This document shows positions 8,341 through 16,917 of a DNA stretch of 64,000 nucleotides, piece by piece. A program made the position numbers and the translations under genes. The notes under the pieces were generated by a model. That model saw nothing but the letters and a program-made list of their open reading frames with translations. It was not told the DNA's origin and did not search any database. Positions within the stretch are counted from its first letter, which is position 1, and the number at the start of each line of letters is the position of its first letter. Source of the stretch: Hylemonella gracilis (GTDB lineage: Bacteria > Pseudomonadota > Gammaproteobacteria > Burkholderiales > Burkholderiaceae_C); the NCBI RefSeq assembly GCF_004328645.1, contig NZ_CP031395.1, positions 3,683,501-3,747,500 on the forward strand. The letters run 5' to 3'.

Positions 8341-8802
8341 GGCTCTTGAACTCGGTTGTAGTGAATGGAATGATTCGCGCAACACGGCATGGATGTCTGA
8401 GTTGCACGACCCCGGATTTTATCGAAGGGGTATGCGGCTGAACCGCCCCGAGTTTTTGAGGCGCGGGCATGGTTGGAGCAGCGCCTCCTTGACCGCACTC
8501 ACGAATGCGCCGCGCAGCTCGGCACGTCCAGCAACGCGAAGATGTCCTGCTCAGTTGCCAGAACAGAGGAACAATCAGCGATGCAGGGGTTCAAGCTCGA
8601 CCATTTTCCCGCAGTTGAGACGGTCACCCATCAAAGCCAGGGGGTGAGCGGCCCACGCCATGCGAACCAGGGAGGTCGCGACCAACACGCGTACGCATCG
8701 CTCTCGATCCATCGGCGGCGTCTTCGGTACGCGTAGACTTCCCGACACGGCGACCCACCCGCCCTATTCCGCCCTACCAGCCTTGCACGGAAAGTCTTGC
8801 CC
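8341..8802. other. Gene-free stretch with an IS-end-like motif
   Basis: About 460 bp between the HU-like gene and the DUF6151 gene. A third TGAACCGCCCC copy (8439-8449) lies in it. A minus-strand reading ending at a TGA near 8579 gives a protein-like tail (RMAWAAHPLALMGDR) without a start or recognisable family, possibly the end of a decayed gene. I see no convincing intact gene or RNA. Confidence 0.4.
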
Positions 8803-9393
8803 ATGGAAATCCAGTGTGAATGCGGACAGTTTCGAGCCAGGCTCCAAGCCTTTCCCCGCGACACGCCCGGACGTCTGGTCTGCTACTGCGCAGATTGCCA
8901 GATGTATCTGCATCACCTTGGGCGCACCGATCTGCTTGATGTGAACGGCGGAACAGAGGTGATTCCCGCCTATCCCTCGGACGTGAAGATCCTGCAGGGC
9001 TTGGAACACCTGACGTGCACACGTCTCACGGCGACCGGGACCTATCGATTTTCCACGTCGTGCTGCAACACGCCGATCGTCAACACACGACCCGGCGAAC
9101 CTTGGGCTGGTTTTCTGCGTTGCGTTTACACGGCCCGAGATGCGCACTCGCTGGATCAGACGCTTGGGCCGGTTCGCAGCCGGATCATGGGACGTTACGC
9201 GCAGGGAACGCCACCCGCCGGGACCCCCGACAAGCTCAACCTGAAAGCCCTGGTGACCGTGATGCCGTTCATGCTGAAAGGCAAGATTCTGAGGAAGTCC
9301 AGGGCTTCCCCATTCTTTGCCGACGATGGCATCACCCCCATCAGCTCGCCCCAGGTCCTCACTGATGCGCAGAGGCAGGCGGCGCGCGTGTAG
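8803..9393 (+). CDS. DUF6151 family protein (GFA-like zinc-binding fold)
   Basis: 196 aa from the ATG of MEIQCECGQFRARL, with GGAAAG about 13 bp upstream. The N-terminal half has Cys pairs like those of glutathione-dependent formaldehyde-activating (GFA) proteins: CECG near the start, CYCADCQ at about residues 28-34, and SCCNTP near residue 86, which may bind zinc. Function is unknown. It stands alone, facing the LOG lipoprotein gene convergently. Confidence 0.75.
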   Translation: MEIQCECGQFRARLQAFPRDTPGRLVCYCADCQMYLHHLGRTDLLDVNGGTEVIPAYPSDVKILQGLEHLTCTRLTATGTYRFSTSCCNTPIVNTRPGEPWAGFLRCVYTARDAHSLDQTLGPVRSRIMGRYAQGTPPAGTPDKLNLKALVTVMPFMLKGKILRKSRASPFFADDGITPISSPQVLTDAQRQAARV

Positions 9394-9450
9394 GGCCTTC
9401 GCCCGCGCTCGCTCTGTGAACAGGCACGCAGGAACGACGTCGTACCCCGC

Positions 9451-10287
9451 TCAAGGCAAGCCCAGGCGTTTTTCCAGCAGAGGAACCAGGTCCACGGCAC
9501 GCTCCACGTGTTCGAGGTGTTTTGTCACCTCGCCTTGGCGGACAGTGCCGCGGCGGACCATGTCGTCCAGCCGGTCGTAGAAGCTCTTCCAGTGCACCTC
9601 CTTGTTGCCCACCAGGTAGATGGGCACGGGCTGCAACTGGTCACTCTTGGTCATCTCCAGGATCTGGAACAGCTCCCATTCGGTCCCGGTGCCGCCGGGG
9701 CCGATCACGATGGCTGCGGAATGCAGGAACATGGCGTACTCGCGGATGCCAACGCTGGAGAAGATCAAGCCGTCGGTGATCAGGTCCTGACCCTTGTACT
9801 TCCAGAACACCTTGTTCGCGTCGCCGCGTGGCGCCGGATCGTAATAGGTGGTGTAACCGATGCTCGGCCCCCCGGCCAAGAGTGCGCCGCGGTTGCCCGC
9901 CTCCATGAGGCCAGGGCCGGCACCAGTCATCACGGGGTATTGCTTGCCGTGTCTGCGGGTCCAGGCTTCGGCGAAGGCCATCACGTCGGCATACAACGCC
10001 TCACTCTGCCGGGCCAGCGCAGGGTCAGGCAAGCGGCTGGCCTCACCGATGCGTGAGCTGCCATAAATGGCAACGAAGCCGCCCGGGTATTTGCTTGTCT
10101 TGAAGTTCTGAGCGCATTGCAGGTCCCGACCCAGATCCGCCACGCTCAGTTTGTTGTCCACTCCTTTGTAGGGGCCGGTGTAGCTGGCGTTGGGCAGCAC
10201 GCTGGGGCAATCCATGGTGCTCGCGCACCCGGCCAGCATGACGGCGCAGGCCAGAATGAACAGACGTTGAAAGAGTTGCTGCTTCAT
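9451..10287 (-). CDS. LOG-family (lysine decarboxylase-like) protein with a lipoprotein signal
   Basis: 278 aa from the ATG of MKQQLFQRLFIL. The first 20 residues are a lipoprotein signal with lipobox VMLAGC. The rest is a Rossmann-like LOG domain: GSSRIGEA, MTGAGPGLMEAGNRGA and the nucleotide-binding PGGTGTEWE. LOG proteins release cytokinin-type bases from nucleotide monophosphates or act as nucleotide monophosphate pyrophosphorylases, and are normally cytosolic. A membrane-anchored extracytoplasmic copy is unusual. The next gene is a divergent, secreted PAP2 phosphatase. Confidence 0.85.
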   Translation of the reverse strand: MKQQLFQRLFILACAVMLAGCASTMDCPSVLPNASYTGPYKGVDNKLSVADLGRDLQCAQNFKTSKYPGGFVAIYGSSRIGEASRLPDPALARQSEALYADVMAFAEAWTRRHGKQYPVMTGAGPGLMEAGNRGALLAGGPSIGYTTYYDPAPRGDANKVFWKYKGQDLITDGLIFSSVGIREYAMFLHSAAIVIGPGGTGTEWELFQILEMTKSDQLQPVPIYLVGNKEVHWKSFYDRLDDMVRRGTVRQGEVTKHLEHVERAVDLVPLLEKRLGLP

Positions 10288-10604
10288 CACGCGCTCCAAT
10301 GGCTGAACAAACAGAACGCTTCTTGCGCTCTGCTTGGCTTTGCAAGCAAACTCCGTACCCGCCGCGACAAGCCCGAGAGGACTGGGAAGGTTTTGGCAGC
10401 CATTCCCGAGCCCGAGATGCGCTCGGTTCATCGGCTCGGCCTGGTGAAATCAAGAGTGTGACAATCCGCGCAGATGCTGGTTGCCTTGTTGGTTTTCGAC
10501 TTTAATCGGCCGAGCGATTGGTGGGCACACGACCGGCCGCGATACTTCTTAAGTGTCTGTTAATCCGACACCGACAGACTGAGGTCCTCTCTTCAGGAAA
10601 CCGC

Positions 10605-11336
10605 ATGCCACTGTCTTCTACCCACGCATTCGCCCAGTCGTTCCTCGTCGCCACCGGCTGGTCACGCTGGCTTGCATGTTCGGCTCTGGCATTGGCACTG
10701 TCCGCCAGCCTGGCGCCGAGCGCCCGGGCCGATGGGTGCAAGGGCGATGGCGCCAACGGGGGCATCCTCGGCATGGACCGCTGCGACGAATACGAAGCCG
10801 GTGGCATCTTCTCGCGCAAAAACCAGTTGCTGATCGACACGTTGGTGATAGGTGGCACCGTGAGCTACGCACTCTGGGAGGGCAATACCTCGCCCAACGG
10901 GCGTCTGGCGTGGCAGGCGGTAGACAGCATGGCCACCACCGCCATCGTCACGGAAGCGATGAAGCGCACCTTCCAGCGCGCACGCCCCTCCGAGGCGGAC
11001 AACCCCAACCAATGGCGACAGGGCACGAACCACCGAAGCTTCCCCAGCGGAGAAACTGCGTTGATGGCCGCTTTTGTCACGCCATTGATCATCGCCGGTC
11101 AGGCAAAAGCCGACGCCGATCCGGACGGCGGTGTCTCACCGGCCTGGGCCCTCGTTGCCCTGCCCCTCTACATGGCCCGCGCGCGCGTCGCCGCACATGG
11201 ACACTGGCTGAGCGACGTGCTCACGGGGGGAGCGGTAGGCGCGGGCATGGGCTATCTGTCCACGCAACGGGAAACGCCACTCATCCTTCTGCCCACGGGC
11301 GATGGCGTCTACGTGGGGCTCCACTACCGGTTCTGA
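10605..11336 (+). CDS. PAP2-family phosphatase, secreted
   Basis: 243 aa from the ATG of MPLSSTHAFAQS, preceded by AGGAAA. The first 45 or so residues hold a hydrophobic signal (LACSALALALSAS) ending near SARA|DG. The three phosphatase motifs are present in altered form: K-x6-RP as KRTFQRARP, then SFPSGE where the usual motif is PSGH, and R-x5-H-x3-D as RVAAHGHWLSD. The central His of motif 2 is thus Glu, which should change or weaken activity. The family removes phosphate from lipids such as phosphatidic acid or undecaprenyl diphosphate. Confidence 0.85.
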   Translation: MPLSSTHAFAQSFLVATGWSRWLACSALALALSASLAPSARADGCKGDGANGGILGMDRCDEYEAGGIFSRKNQLLIDTLVIGGTVSYALWEGNTSPNGRLAWQAVDSMATTAIVTEAMKRTFQRARPSEADNPNQWRQGTNHRSFPSGETALMAAFVTPLIIAGQAKADADPDGGVSPAWALVALPLYMARARVAAHGHWLSDVLTGGAVGAGMGYLSTQRETPLILLPTGDGVYVGLHYRF

Positions 11337-11342
11337 ATTCTC

Positions 11343-11492
11343 ATGGGAAGCCTGCACGCCCTGCTGCAGGGCCTCGTGACCCCGGAGTTCCTGGGCTTTG
11401 ACGAAATGGCGGCCCTCCATGGTCCAAAGCTGGGCTATGACTGCTTTACGCACTATCGGGTCGGGCTCATTCCAGAGCGCTGCGAGCGCTAG
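11343..11492 (+). CDS. Doubtful 49-residue open frame
   Basis: Seven bases after the PAP2 stop, an ATG opens a 49-codon frame (begins MGSLHALLQGLVTPEFLGF, ends LIPERCER). It looks more protein-like than the antisense reading but I recognise no family. It has no clear ribosome site. It could be a short translated tail gene, a decayed fragment, or chance in GC-rich DNA. Confidence 0.15.
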   Translation: MGSLHALLQGLVTPEFLGFDEMAALHGPKLGYDCFTHYRVGLIPERCER

Positions 11493-11575
11493 GCCAACGG
11501 TTGGGATGGCTCACAGATGCTCCTTTGAATCTCGTTGTTGCATGGTCTGTTCGCCTCGACGCGGTTTGTACAGGG

Positions 11576-12588
11576 TCATGTGCTGGTGATGACCACCTTG
11601 CCCAGGTGTCGTTGGGCGGCGAAGTGCTCGTAGGCCATGCGCGCCTCGTCGAAGGCAAAAACCCGGTCGATCCTGGGCTCCAGCCGATGCTGGCCGATGG
11701 CGCGGTTCATGCTCACGAAGCTGGCACGGCTGCCGACGAACACGCGGCGGATTGTCACCAGCCCTCGAAGCGCCGCAGCGTCCAGCGCGCCCGCCCCCAA
11801 GGCGGCAACCAGCGCCACCTCGGCATTGGCCGCACAGGCGGCCAGCGACTGCGGCAGGGTATCGATGGCGCCCGTCTCCACGACATGGTCGACACCGGCG
11901 CCCTGCGTCAAACGACGGACCTCGGGAGCCCATTCGGGATGCAGGGCGCGGTCGACCACCTCGTCCACGCCCAATCCGCGCAAGACCATCGCTTTCTCCG
12001 GACTCGACGTGACGCCGATGACCCGTGCCCCCAGGGTCTTGGCGAACTGCAGCGCGAACAGCGCGACGCCCCCGTCCCAAGGGTCAGGACGTTGTCCCCG
12101 GGCAGGAGTGATCGCCCACCCGTCAGCGCGTTCCACGCGGTCACGGCGGCGCAAGGCAGCGTGCACCCCTGTTCATAGCTTAGATGCCCAGGCAGCATCA
12201 CCAGGGCGGACGCTTCGGCGACCAGCCAATCAGCCAGCATGCCATCCCGCTGGCAGCCAAACTGGTCCATCGCCATCGGCATTTCGAGTTTGCCGGATTG
12301 CCAGCGCGGGAAATAGCATGCCGCCACACGATCGCCCAGCTTCAGCGACGTCACGCCAGTGCCCAGCGCCACGACTTCGCCCGCCCCGTCAGAGAACGGA
12401 ACGACACCGCGCTGAGCGGGAAACGCGTAGCGCTGCTGCAGGATCAGCAGATCGCGGTAGTTGAGCGAGCGCGCATGGATTTTGACAAGCACCTGATCGG
12501 GCCCTGGCTGCGGCACAGCCTGTTCGTGCTGGACTAGGCCCTCGAGGGTGCCAAACTGGTCCATTCGATAGGTGCGGTAGGTGCGCAT
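11576..12588 (-). pseudogene. Frameshifted zinc-independent alcohol dehydrogenase / quinone oxidoreductase (MDR family)
   Basis: The N-terminal half reads from the ATG at 12588 (MRTYRTYRMDQFG, then LNYRDLLILQQRY and VPFSDGAGEVVALG) and the C-terminal half continues in another frame (GGVALFALQFAKTLGARVIG to LGKVVITST, stop at 11576). The junction is at 12069-12073, where a run of five G on the coding strand encodes TLGTG; six G would restore one 337-residue protein of normal family length. The zinc-ligand Cys/His of classical ADHs is absent (NYRD instead), as in the quinone oxidoreductase branch. Either a real pseudogene or a homopolymer base-calling error. It is divergent from the XRE regulator. 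Confidence 0.8.
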
Positions 12589-12757
12589 CGGTCTGGTGAC
12601 CTTTCCTTGATTTGGGGTTGAGAGAAGGACATGCCGGCGGATGGCCGTGGGTGGAAGACCACAGGCGACCTGCGCAGTGTGCTTCGTCGGCCGCTGCGCG
12701 TCGATTACGCCCAGGTAATGGGCGGCCCCGCTGGACCTCGGTTAGCATGCTCGCGCC

Positions 12758-13555
12758 ATGGACACCCGCAAGCACCGCGCCCCACCCGCCCTCGGCGAGC
12801 AGTTGCGGGCTTGGCGTGAACGGCGTCACTGGAGTCAGTTGGCGCTGGCCGTGCAGGCGGAGGTTTCCTCACGCCACTTGAGTTTCATCGAGACAGGACG
12901 AGCGCAGCCTGGGCGCGAGCTGATCCTGCGACTGGCCGATGAGCTCGACATCCCGCTGCGTGAGCGCAATGACTTGCTGATCGCGGCCGGTTTCGCCCCA
13001 GTGTTCAAGATGCGCAGCTTCGATGATCCGGGGTTCGACCCCATACGCGCCATCGTGGATCTGACACTGGAACGTCACAAGCCCTTTCCCGCCTACCTGA
13101 TCGACAGGCACTGGAACATCATCCGCTCCAACGCTGCGGTGCCCGTGCTTTTTGATGGAGTTGACGCGGCGCTACTGCGCCCGCCCGTGAATGTGATCCG
13201 TCTGGTCTTGCACCCGCGCGGGATGGCGCCGCGCATCCTCAACCACGCGGCTTGGCGCTCGCACTATCTGACTCTGCTGCGACGCCAGATTCAGATGACG
13301 GCGGACCCGCAGTTGCAGGTCTTGCTGCACGAGACGCTGGCCTACCCCGTCACAGGCCCCGATGCGCAAAACGGGGACGGCCATCCCGCCGTTCCGCTGA
13401 TCGTGCAGACCCGCCTGGGTCGGCTCTCCTTCATCGGGGCCACGACGGTGTTCGGCAGCCCCGCGGACGTCACCTTGGAAGAAGTCGCGCTGGAAGTCTT
13501 GCATCCAGCGGATGCCTACACGGACCAGGCCGTGCAGGCAGCAGCGCGGGCGTAA
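12758..13555 (+). CDS. XRE-family regulator with MmyB-like ligand-binding domain
   Basis: 265 aa. Residues about 12-70 are a helix-turn-helix (LGEQLRAWRERRHWSQLALA, then SSRHLSFIETGRAQPGRE). Residues about 95-260 match the MmyB-like domain found C-terminal to such HTHs (FPAYLIDRHWNIIRSN, ending LEVLHPADAYTD), which is thought to bind a small hydrophobic ligand. This regulator type is usually divergent from a dehydrogenase gene, and here it is divergent from the frameshifted MDR dehydrogenase. The gene ends at a strong bidirectional terminator. Confidence 0.9.
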   Translation: MDTRKHRAPPALGEQLRAWRERRHWSQLALAVQAEVSSRHLSFIETGRAQPGRELILRLADELDIPLRERNDLLIAAGFAPVFKMRSFDDPGFDPIRAIVDLTLERHKPFPAYLIDRHWNIIRSNAAVPVLFDGVDAALLRPPVNVIRLVLHPRGMAPRILNHAAWRSHYLTLLRRQIQMTADPQLQVLLHETLAYPVTGPDAQNGDGHPAVPLIVQTRLGRLSFIGATTVFGSPADVTLEEVALEVLHPADAYTDQAVQAAARA

Positions 13556-13572
13556 ACCATCCGGCCAAACAA

Positions 13573-13602
13573 AAAGCCAGCCGTCTCACGACGGCTGGCT
13601 TT
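13573..13602. terminator. Bidirectional rho-independent terminator
   Basis: A perfect 13-bp stem (AAAGCCAGCCGTC / GACGGCTGGCTTT) with a TCAC loop. The A-run on the left and T-run on the right allow termination in both directions, serving the XRE gene (+) and the tRNA gene (-). Confidence 0.9.
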
Positions 13603-13610
13603 GTCTATCC

Positions 13611-13688
13611 TGGTGGAGGTGGGCGGGGTTGAACCGCCGACCTCAGGGTTATGAATCCTGCGCTCTGACCAAACTGAGCTACACCTCC
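13611..13688 (-). tRNA. tRNA with CAT anticodon (tRNA-Met, elongator type)
   Basis: A 78-nt cloverleaf including an encoded CCA. Acceptor stem GGAGGTG pairs with CACCTCC; the D-arm contains GTAGCTCAG; the anticodon loop is TTCATAA (anticodon at 13651-13653); the T-arm has GGTTCAACCCC. The paired G1-C72 excludes an initiator tRNA, which has an unpaired first position. An Ile2 tRNA read after lysidine modification of CAT cannot be excluded. There is an A-C mismatch at the bottom of the anticodon stem. Confidence 0.93.
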
Positions 13689-13798
13689 AAGAGCCGGGCA
13701 TTATAGCCCAATCCAAAACGCCGCAGTGCAGGCGCGCCACCGCCCCGGTATCATCGCGAGTTCGCTTTCGTCAATGACCCAGCCTCTGGATACACACC

Positions 13799-15193
13799 AT
13801 GAACCGCTCGGACTCCCCTGCCGCTTCCGCCGCCCCGCTTTCACAACCTTCCAAAAAAGTCTTCATCAAGACCTTCGGCTGCCAGATGAACGAGTACGAC
13901 TCGGACAAGATGGTCGACGTGCTGGGCGCGGCCCAGGGTTATGAAAAGACCGACGACGTGGAACAGGCCGACCTGATCCTCTTCAACACCTGCTCCGTGC
14001 GCGAGAAGGCGCAGGAAAAAGTCTTCTCCGACCTGGGGCGGGTGCAGCACCTGAAGGCCAAGGGCGTGAAGATCGGCGTCGGCGGTTGTGTCGCCAGCCA
14101 GGAAGGCGAGGCCATCATCGCCCGCGCGCCCTACGTGGACGTGGTCTTTGGCCCGCAGACCTTGCACCGCCTGCCTGAATTGCTCACCGCACGCGAGGCC
14201 ACGCGTCGCCCCCAAGTCGACATCAGCTTTCCCGAGATCGAGAAGTTCGACCACCTGCCCCCCGCGCGCACCGAAGGCGCGAGCGCTTTCGTCAGCATCA
14301 TGGAAGGCTGCTCCAAGTACTGCAGCTACTGCGTGGTGCCTTACACGCGCGGCGAGGAAGTGCACCGCCCGCTGGACGACGTGCTGACCGAGGTGGCCGG
14401 CCTGGCCGCGCAAGGCGTGAAGGAAATCACGCTGCTGGGCCAGAACGTCAACGCCTGGGCCAAGGACGGGCTGGACTTCGCGGCGCTGATCGAGCTGGTG
14501 GCCGAGATGCCTGGCATTGAGCGCATCCGCTACACCACCAGCCACCCCAAGGAATTCACGCCGCGCCTGATCGAGGCCTACGCGCGCATCCCGAAGCTGG
14601 TGAGCCACCTGCACCTGCCCGTGCAGCACGGCAGCGACCGCATCCTGATGGCGATGAAACGCGGCTACACGGCGCTCGAATACAAGAGCACCGTGCGCAA
14701 GCTGCGCGCCGCACGGCCGGACCTGGCGTTGGCCACGGACCTGATCGTCGGTTTTCCCGGCGAGACCGAGGACGACCACGCCAAGACCCTGAAGCTGATC
14801 GAGGACATGGAATTCGACAACAGCTTCAGCTTCATCTACAGTCCGCGTCCCGGCACGCCCGCGGCCAATCTGCCGGACGAAACGCCACACGAGGTCAAGC
14901 TGCGCCGCCTGCAGGAAGTGCAGGCCCTGATCGAGGGCAATATGCGTCGCCTGAGCCAGAAGCTGGTGGGCGCGACGCAGCGCATCCTGGTCGAAGGCCC
15001 CTCGCGCAAGAACCCGAACGAACTCACAGGCAAGACTGTCTGCAACCGCGCGGTGAACTTCGCCATGGGACCCGCCATGCAGACCGCCGCCTCACGGCTG
15101 ATCGGCCAGATGGTGGACGTGAAGATCACCCAGGCCTACCCGCACTCGCTGCGCGGTGAGGTGCTGACGCAGGAAATGGCCGCCCAGGCCTGA
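13799..15193 (+). CDS. miaB: tRNA-2-methylthio-N6-dimethylallyladenosine synthase MiaB
   Basis: 464 aa, usual length. This radical-SAM methylthiotransferase adds a methylthio group to i6A37 of tRNAs reading UNN codons. The N-terminal UPF0004 domain (about 20-140) has the three auxiliary-cluster Cys ([31 protein letters not shown]). The radical-SAM core has the Cys triad CSKYCSYC, and the C-terminal TRAM domain covers about the last 65 residues. The start at [10 protein letters not shown] gives a short polar extension before VFIKTFGCQ. It lies just downstream of a tRNA gene on the opposite strand. Confidence 0.98.
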   Translation: MNRSDSPAASAAPLSQPSKKVFIKTFGCQMNEYDSDKMVDVLGAAQGYEKTDDVEQADLILFNTCSVREKAQEKVFSDLGRVQHLKAKGVKIGVGGCVASQEGEAIIARAPYVDVVFGPQTLHRLPELLTAREATRRPQVDISFPEIEKFDHLPPARTEGASAFVSIMEGCSKYCSYCVVPYTRGEEVHRPLDDVLTEVAGLAAQGVKEITLLGQNVNAWAKDGLDFAALIELVAEMPGIERIRYTTSHPKEFTPRLIEAYARIPKLVSHLHLPVQHGSDRILMAMKRGYTALEYKSTVRKLRAARPDLALATDLIVGFPGETEDDHAKTLKLIEDMEFDNSFSFIYSPRPGTPAANLPDETPHEVKLRRLQEVQALIEGNMRRLSQKLVGATQRILVEGPSRKNPNELTGKTVCNRAVNFAMGPAMQTAASRLIGQMVDVKITQAYPHSLRGEVLTQEMAAQA

Positions 15194-15196
15194 GCC

Positions 15197-16114
15197 TCAG
15201 AAGCCCAAGGGCGCGGTGCAGGGCGTGGAAGCCAGCCCGGCCACATCTGTTCTAAACATGAACAGGCCGCCCGCCAAGGGCTGCTGCGCCAAAGCCGCCT
15301 CGTCGAGGCCCTTGCGCGCCGTGCTGACATAGACCGTGCACAGATCGTCGCCGCCAAACGCGAGCTTGGTAATGTTGGAACAAGGGAAGTTCACCGCGCC
15401 CAGCAGGCCACCATCCGGCGCGAAACGCTCGATGCGCGCACCGCCAAACAGCGCAACCCACAGGCATCCCTCGCGATCGACCGCCATGCCATCGGGATAC
15501 CCACTGCCCGCAATGCGGGCGAACACACGCTTGCGACTCAGCAAGCCCTCAGGGCCCACATCGAAGGCATACACCACGCGCTGCAGCGTGTCGTTGTGAT
15601 AGAGCGTCGCTCCATCGGGGCTGCACGCAGGACCGTTCGTGATCACATAGACAGTATCACGAACGCTCAGCAAGCCGTCCGCGCCGATGCGGTACAGCAC
15701 GCCGGTCGCCTGGGTTTCGGCGTCATCCATCGAGCCCAGCCAGAGCGCGCCCTCGGTATCGACGTAGCCGTCATTGAGTCGGTTGCCCGGTCGATCAGCT
15801 TCCACTGGCAGACAGAGCGTGAACGTCCCGCTCGGTGCATCGAAACGATGCAGGCCACCCTGGACACCGCACATCAGACCGCCACGGACATGCGGCAGGG
15901 CGAAACCGACCTGCCCGGGCGCATCCCAGCTGCGCCGCGCACCATGCACCGTATCGAGACGATGCAGCTTGCGCTGCTTGATGTCGACGAAGTAGACGGC
16001 GCGTTCCTGGGCATGCCACACCACCCCTTCCCCGAGGGTGGCGGCCACGGGCCACAGGCATTCGGGGCTCAGGTGATCCAGCGGGTTCACATCACGCACC
16101 GAACCAGCCTGCAT
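15197..16114 (-). CDS. xylC: SMP-30/gluconolactonase-family lactonase, probable xylonolactonase
   Basis: About 305 aa. This six-bladed propeller family hydrolyses aldonolactones. Visible metal/active-site segments are LGEGVVWH near the start (Glu ligand), GNRLNDGYVD, TNGPACSPDG (Asn ligand) and GSGYPDGMAVD (Asp). It sits last in the xylF-xylG-xylH-xylB operon, overlapping the xylose dehydrogenase stop, so D-xylono-lactone is the likely substrate. The start is uncertain: ATG at 16114 is used, but GTG codons at 16099 or 16090 also fit with a smaller overlap. It is convergent with miaB, with only 3 bp between stops. Confidence 0.85.
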   Translation of the reverse strand: MQAGSVRDVNPLDHLSPECLWPVAATLGEGVVWHAQERAVYFVDIKQRKLHRLDTVHGARRSWDAPGQVGFALPHVRGGLMCGVQGGLHRFDAPSGTFTLCLPVEADRPGNRLNDGYVDTEGALWLGSMDDAETQATGVLYRIGADGLLSVRDTVYVITNGPACSPDGATLYHNDTLQRVVYAFDVGPEGLLSRKRVFARIAGSGYPDGMAVDREGCLWVALFGGARIERFAPDGGLLGAVNFPCSNITKLAFGGDDLCTVYVSTARKGLDEAALAQQPLAGGLFMFRTDVAGLASTPCTAPLGF

Positions 16115-16859
16115 CGACGAAATACTCGCGCGCCGTGCAGCACTCGGCGTCGTCGGATGACAGAAACAGCGCCATGCGCGCCACATGCACGGAGTCAACA
16201 CGCTTGTGCAGGCATTGGGCAGCGAGCAACTGGGCTTCGCTTTCGGGTGTTTGCCACAGCTTCATCTGGCGCGGCGTGCGCACCGCGCCGGGCACGATGC
16301 AGTTGACGCGGATGCCGAAACCACCCAGGTCGCGCGCCAGGCCCCGCGTCATGCCCTCGATGCCCGCCTTGGCGGTCATGTAGATCGACAAATCCGCCTG
16401 CGCGAGGTGCCAGGAGATCGAACCCAGGTTCAGGATCACCCCGCGCCCCAGCCTCTTCATGCCGCCCATCACGGCCTGCGCGCAGAAGTATTGATGCCGC
16501 AGGTTGACCTGGATGCGTTGGTCCCAGTATTCGGCGCTGATGTCGCCGGGACGATGGCGATCGTCATTGGCCGCGTTGTTGACGAGAACCTCGACCGGCC
16601 CGGCCTGTGCCTCGATCTCGGCAAAGGTCACGTTCAACGCCTGGATGTCGGTCAGGTCGCAGAAGCGGAACACCGGCGCGTTCCGGGCCCCGGCCAGCGA
16701 CGAAACCAAGGCCTCGGAATCCGCGCGGGCCACGTCCAGGAAAGTGACGCGCGCGCCTTGTTGCACATAGGCTTCCACGATGGCCGCGCCGATGCCGCTG
16801 CCGCCGCCGGTCACCACCACGTTCTTGTCAAGCAGAGTTGGATAGATTGCGTAAGTCAT
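16092..16859 (-). CDS. xylB: D-xylose 1-dehydrogenase (SDR family, Caulobacter XylB type)
   Basis: 255 aa. NAD-binding VTGGGSGIG at about 16-24, Asp after the second strand (FLDVA, favouring NAD), NNAANDDRH (an unusual form of NNAG kept in the Caulobacter xylose dehydrogenase), catalytic Ser in NLGSISWHLA and the Tyr/Lys pair in YMTAK. The opening AIYPTLLDKNVVVTGGG and the end EYFVDAGW closely resemble the Caulobacter enzyme as I remember it. It oxidises D-xylose to xylonolactone. It follows xylH by about 58 bp and is followed by the lactonase. Note that the symbol xylB is also used for xylulokinase in enteric bacteria; this is not that enzyme. Confidence 0.88.
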   Translation of the reverse strand: MTYAIYPTLLDKNVVVTGGGSGIGAAIVEAYVQQGARVTFLDVARADSEALVSSLAGARNAPVFRFCDLTDIQALNVTFAEIEAQAGPVEVLVNNAANDDRHRPGDISAEYWDQRIQVNLRHQYFCAQAVMGGMKRLGRGVILNLGSISWHLAQADLSIYMTAKAGIEGMTRGLARDLGGFGIRVNCIVPGAVRTPRQMKLWQTPESEAQLLAAQCLHKRVDSVHVARMALFLSSDDAECCTAREYFVDAGWFGA

Positions 16860-16917
16860 GAAATGAATCTTCAGTCAGTCAAAAGCTGAAGCCAGGAAAA
16901 ACCACGGCGCCGCCGTG

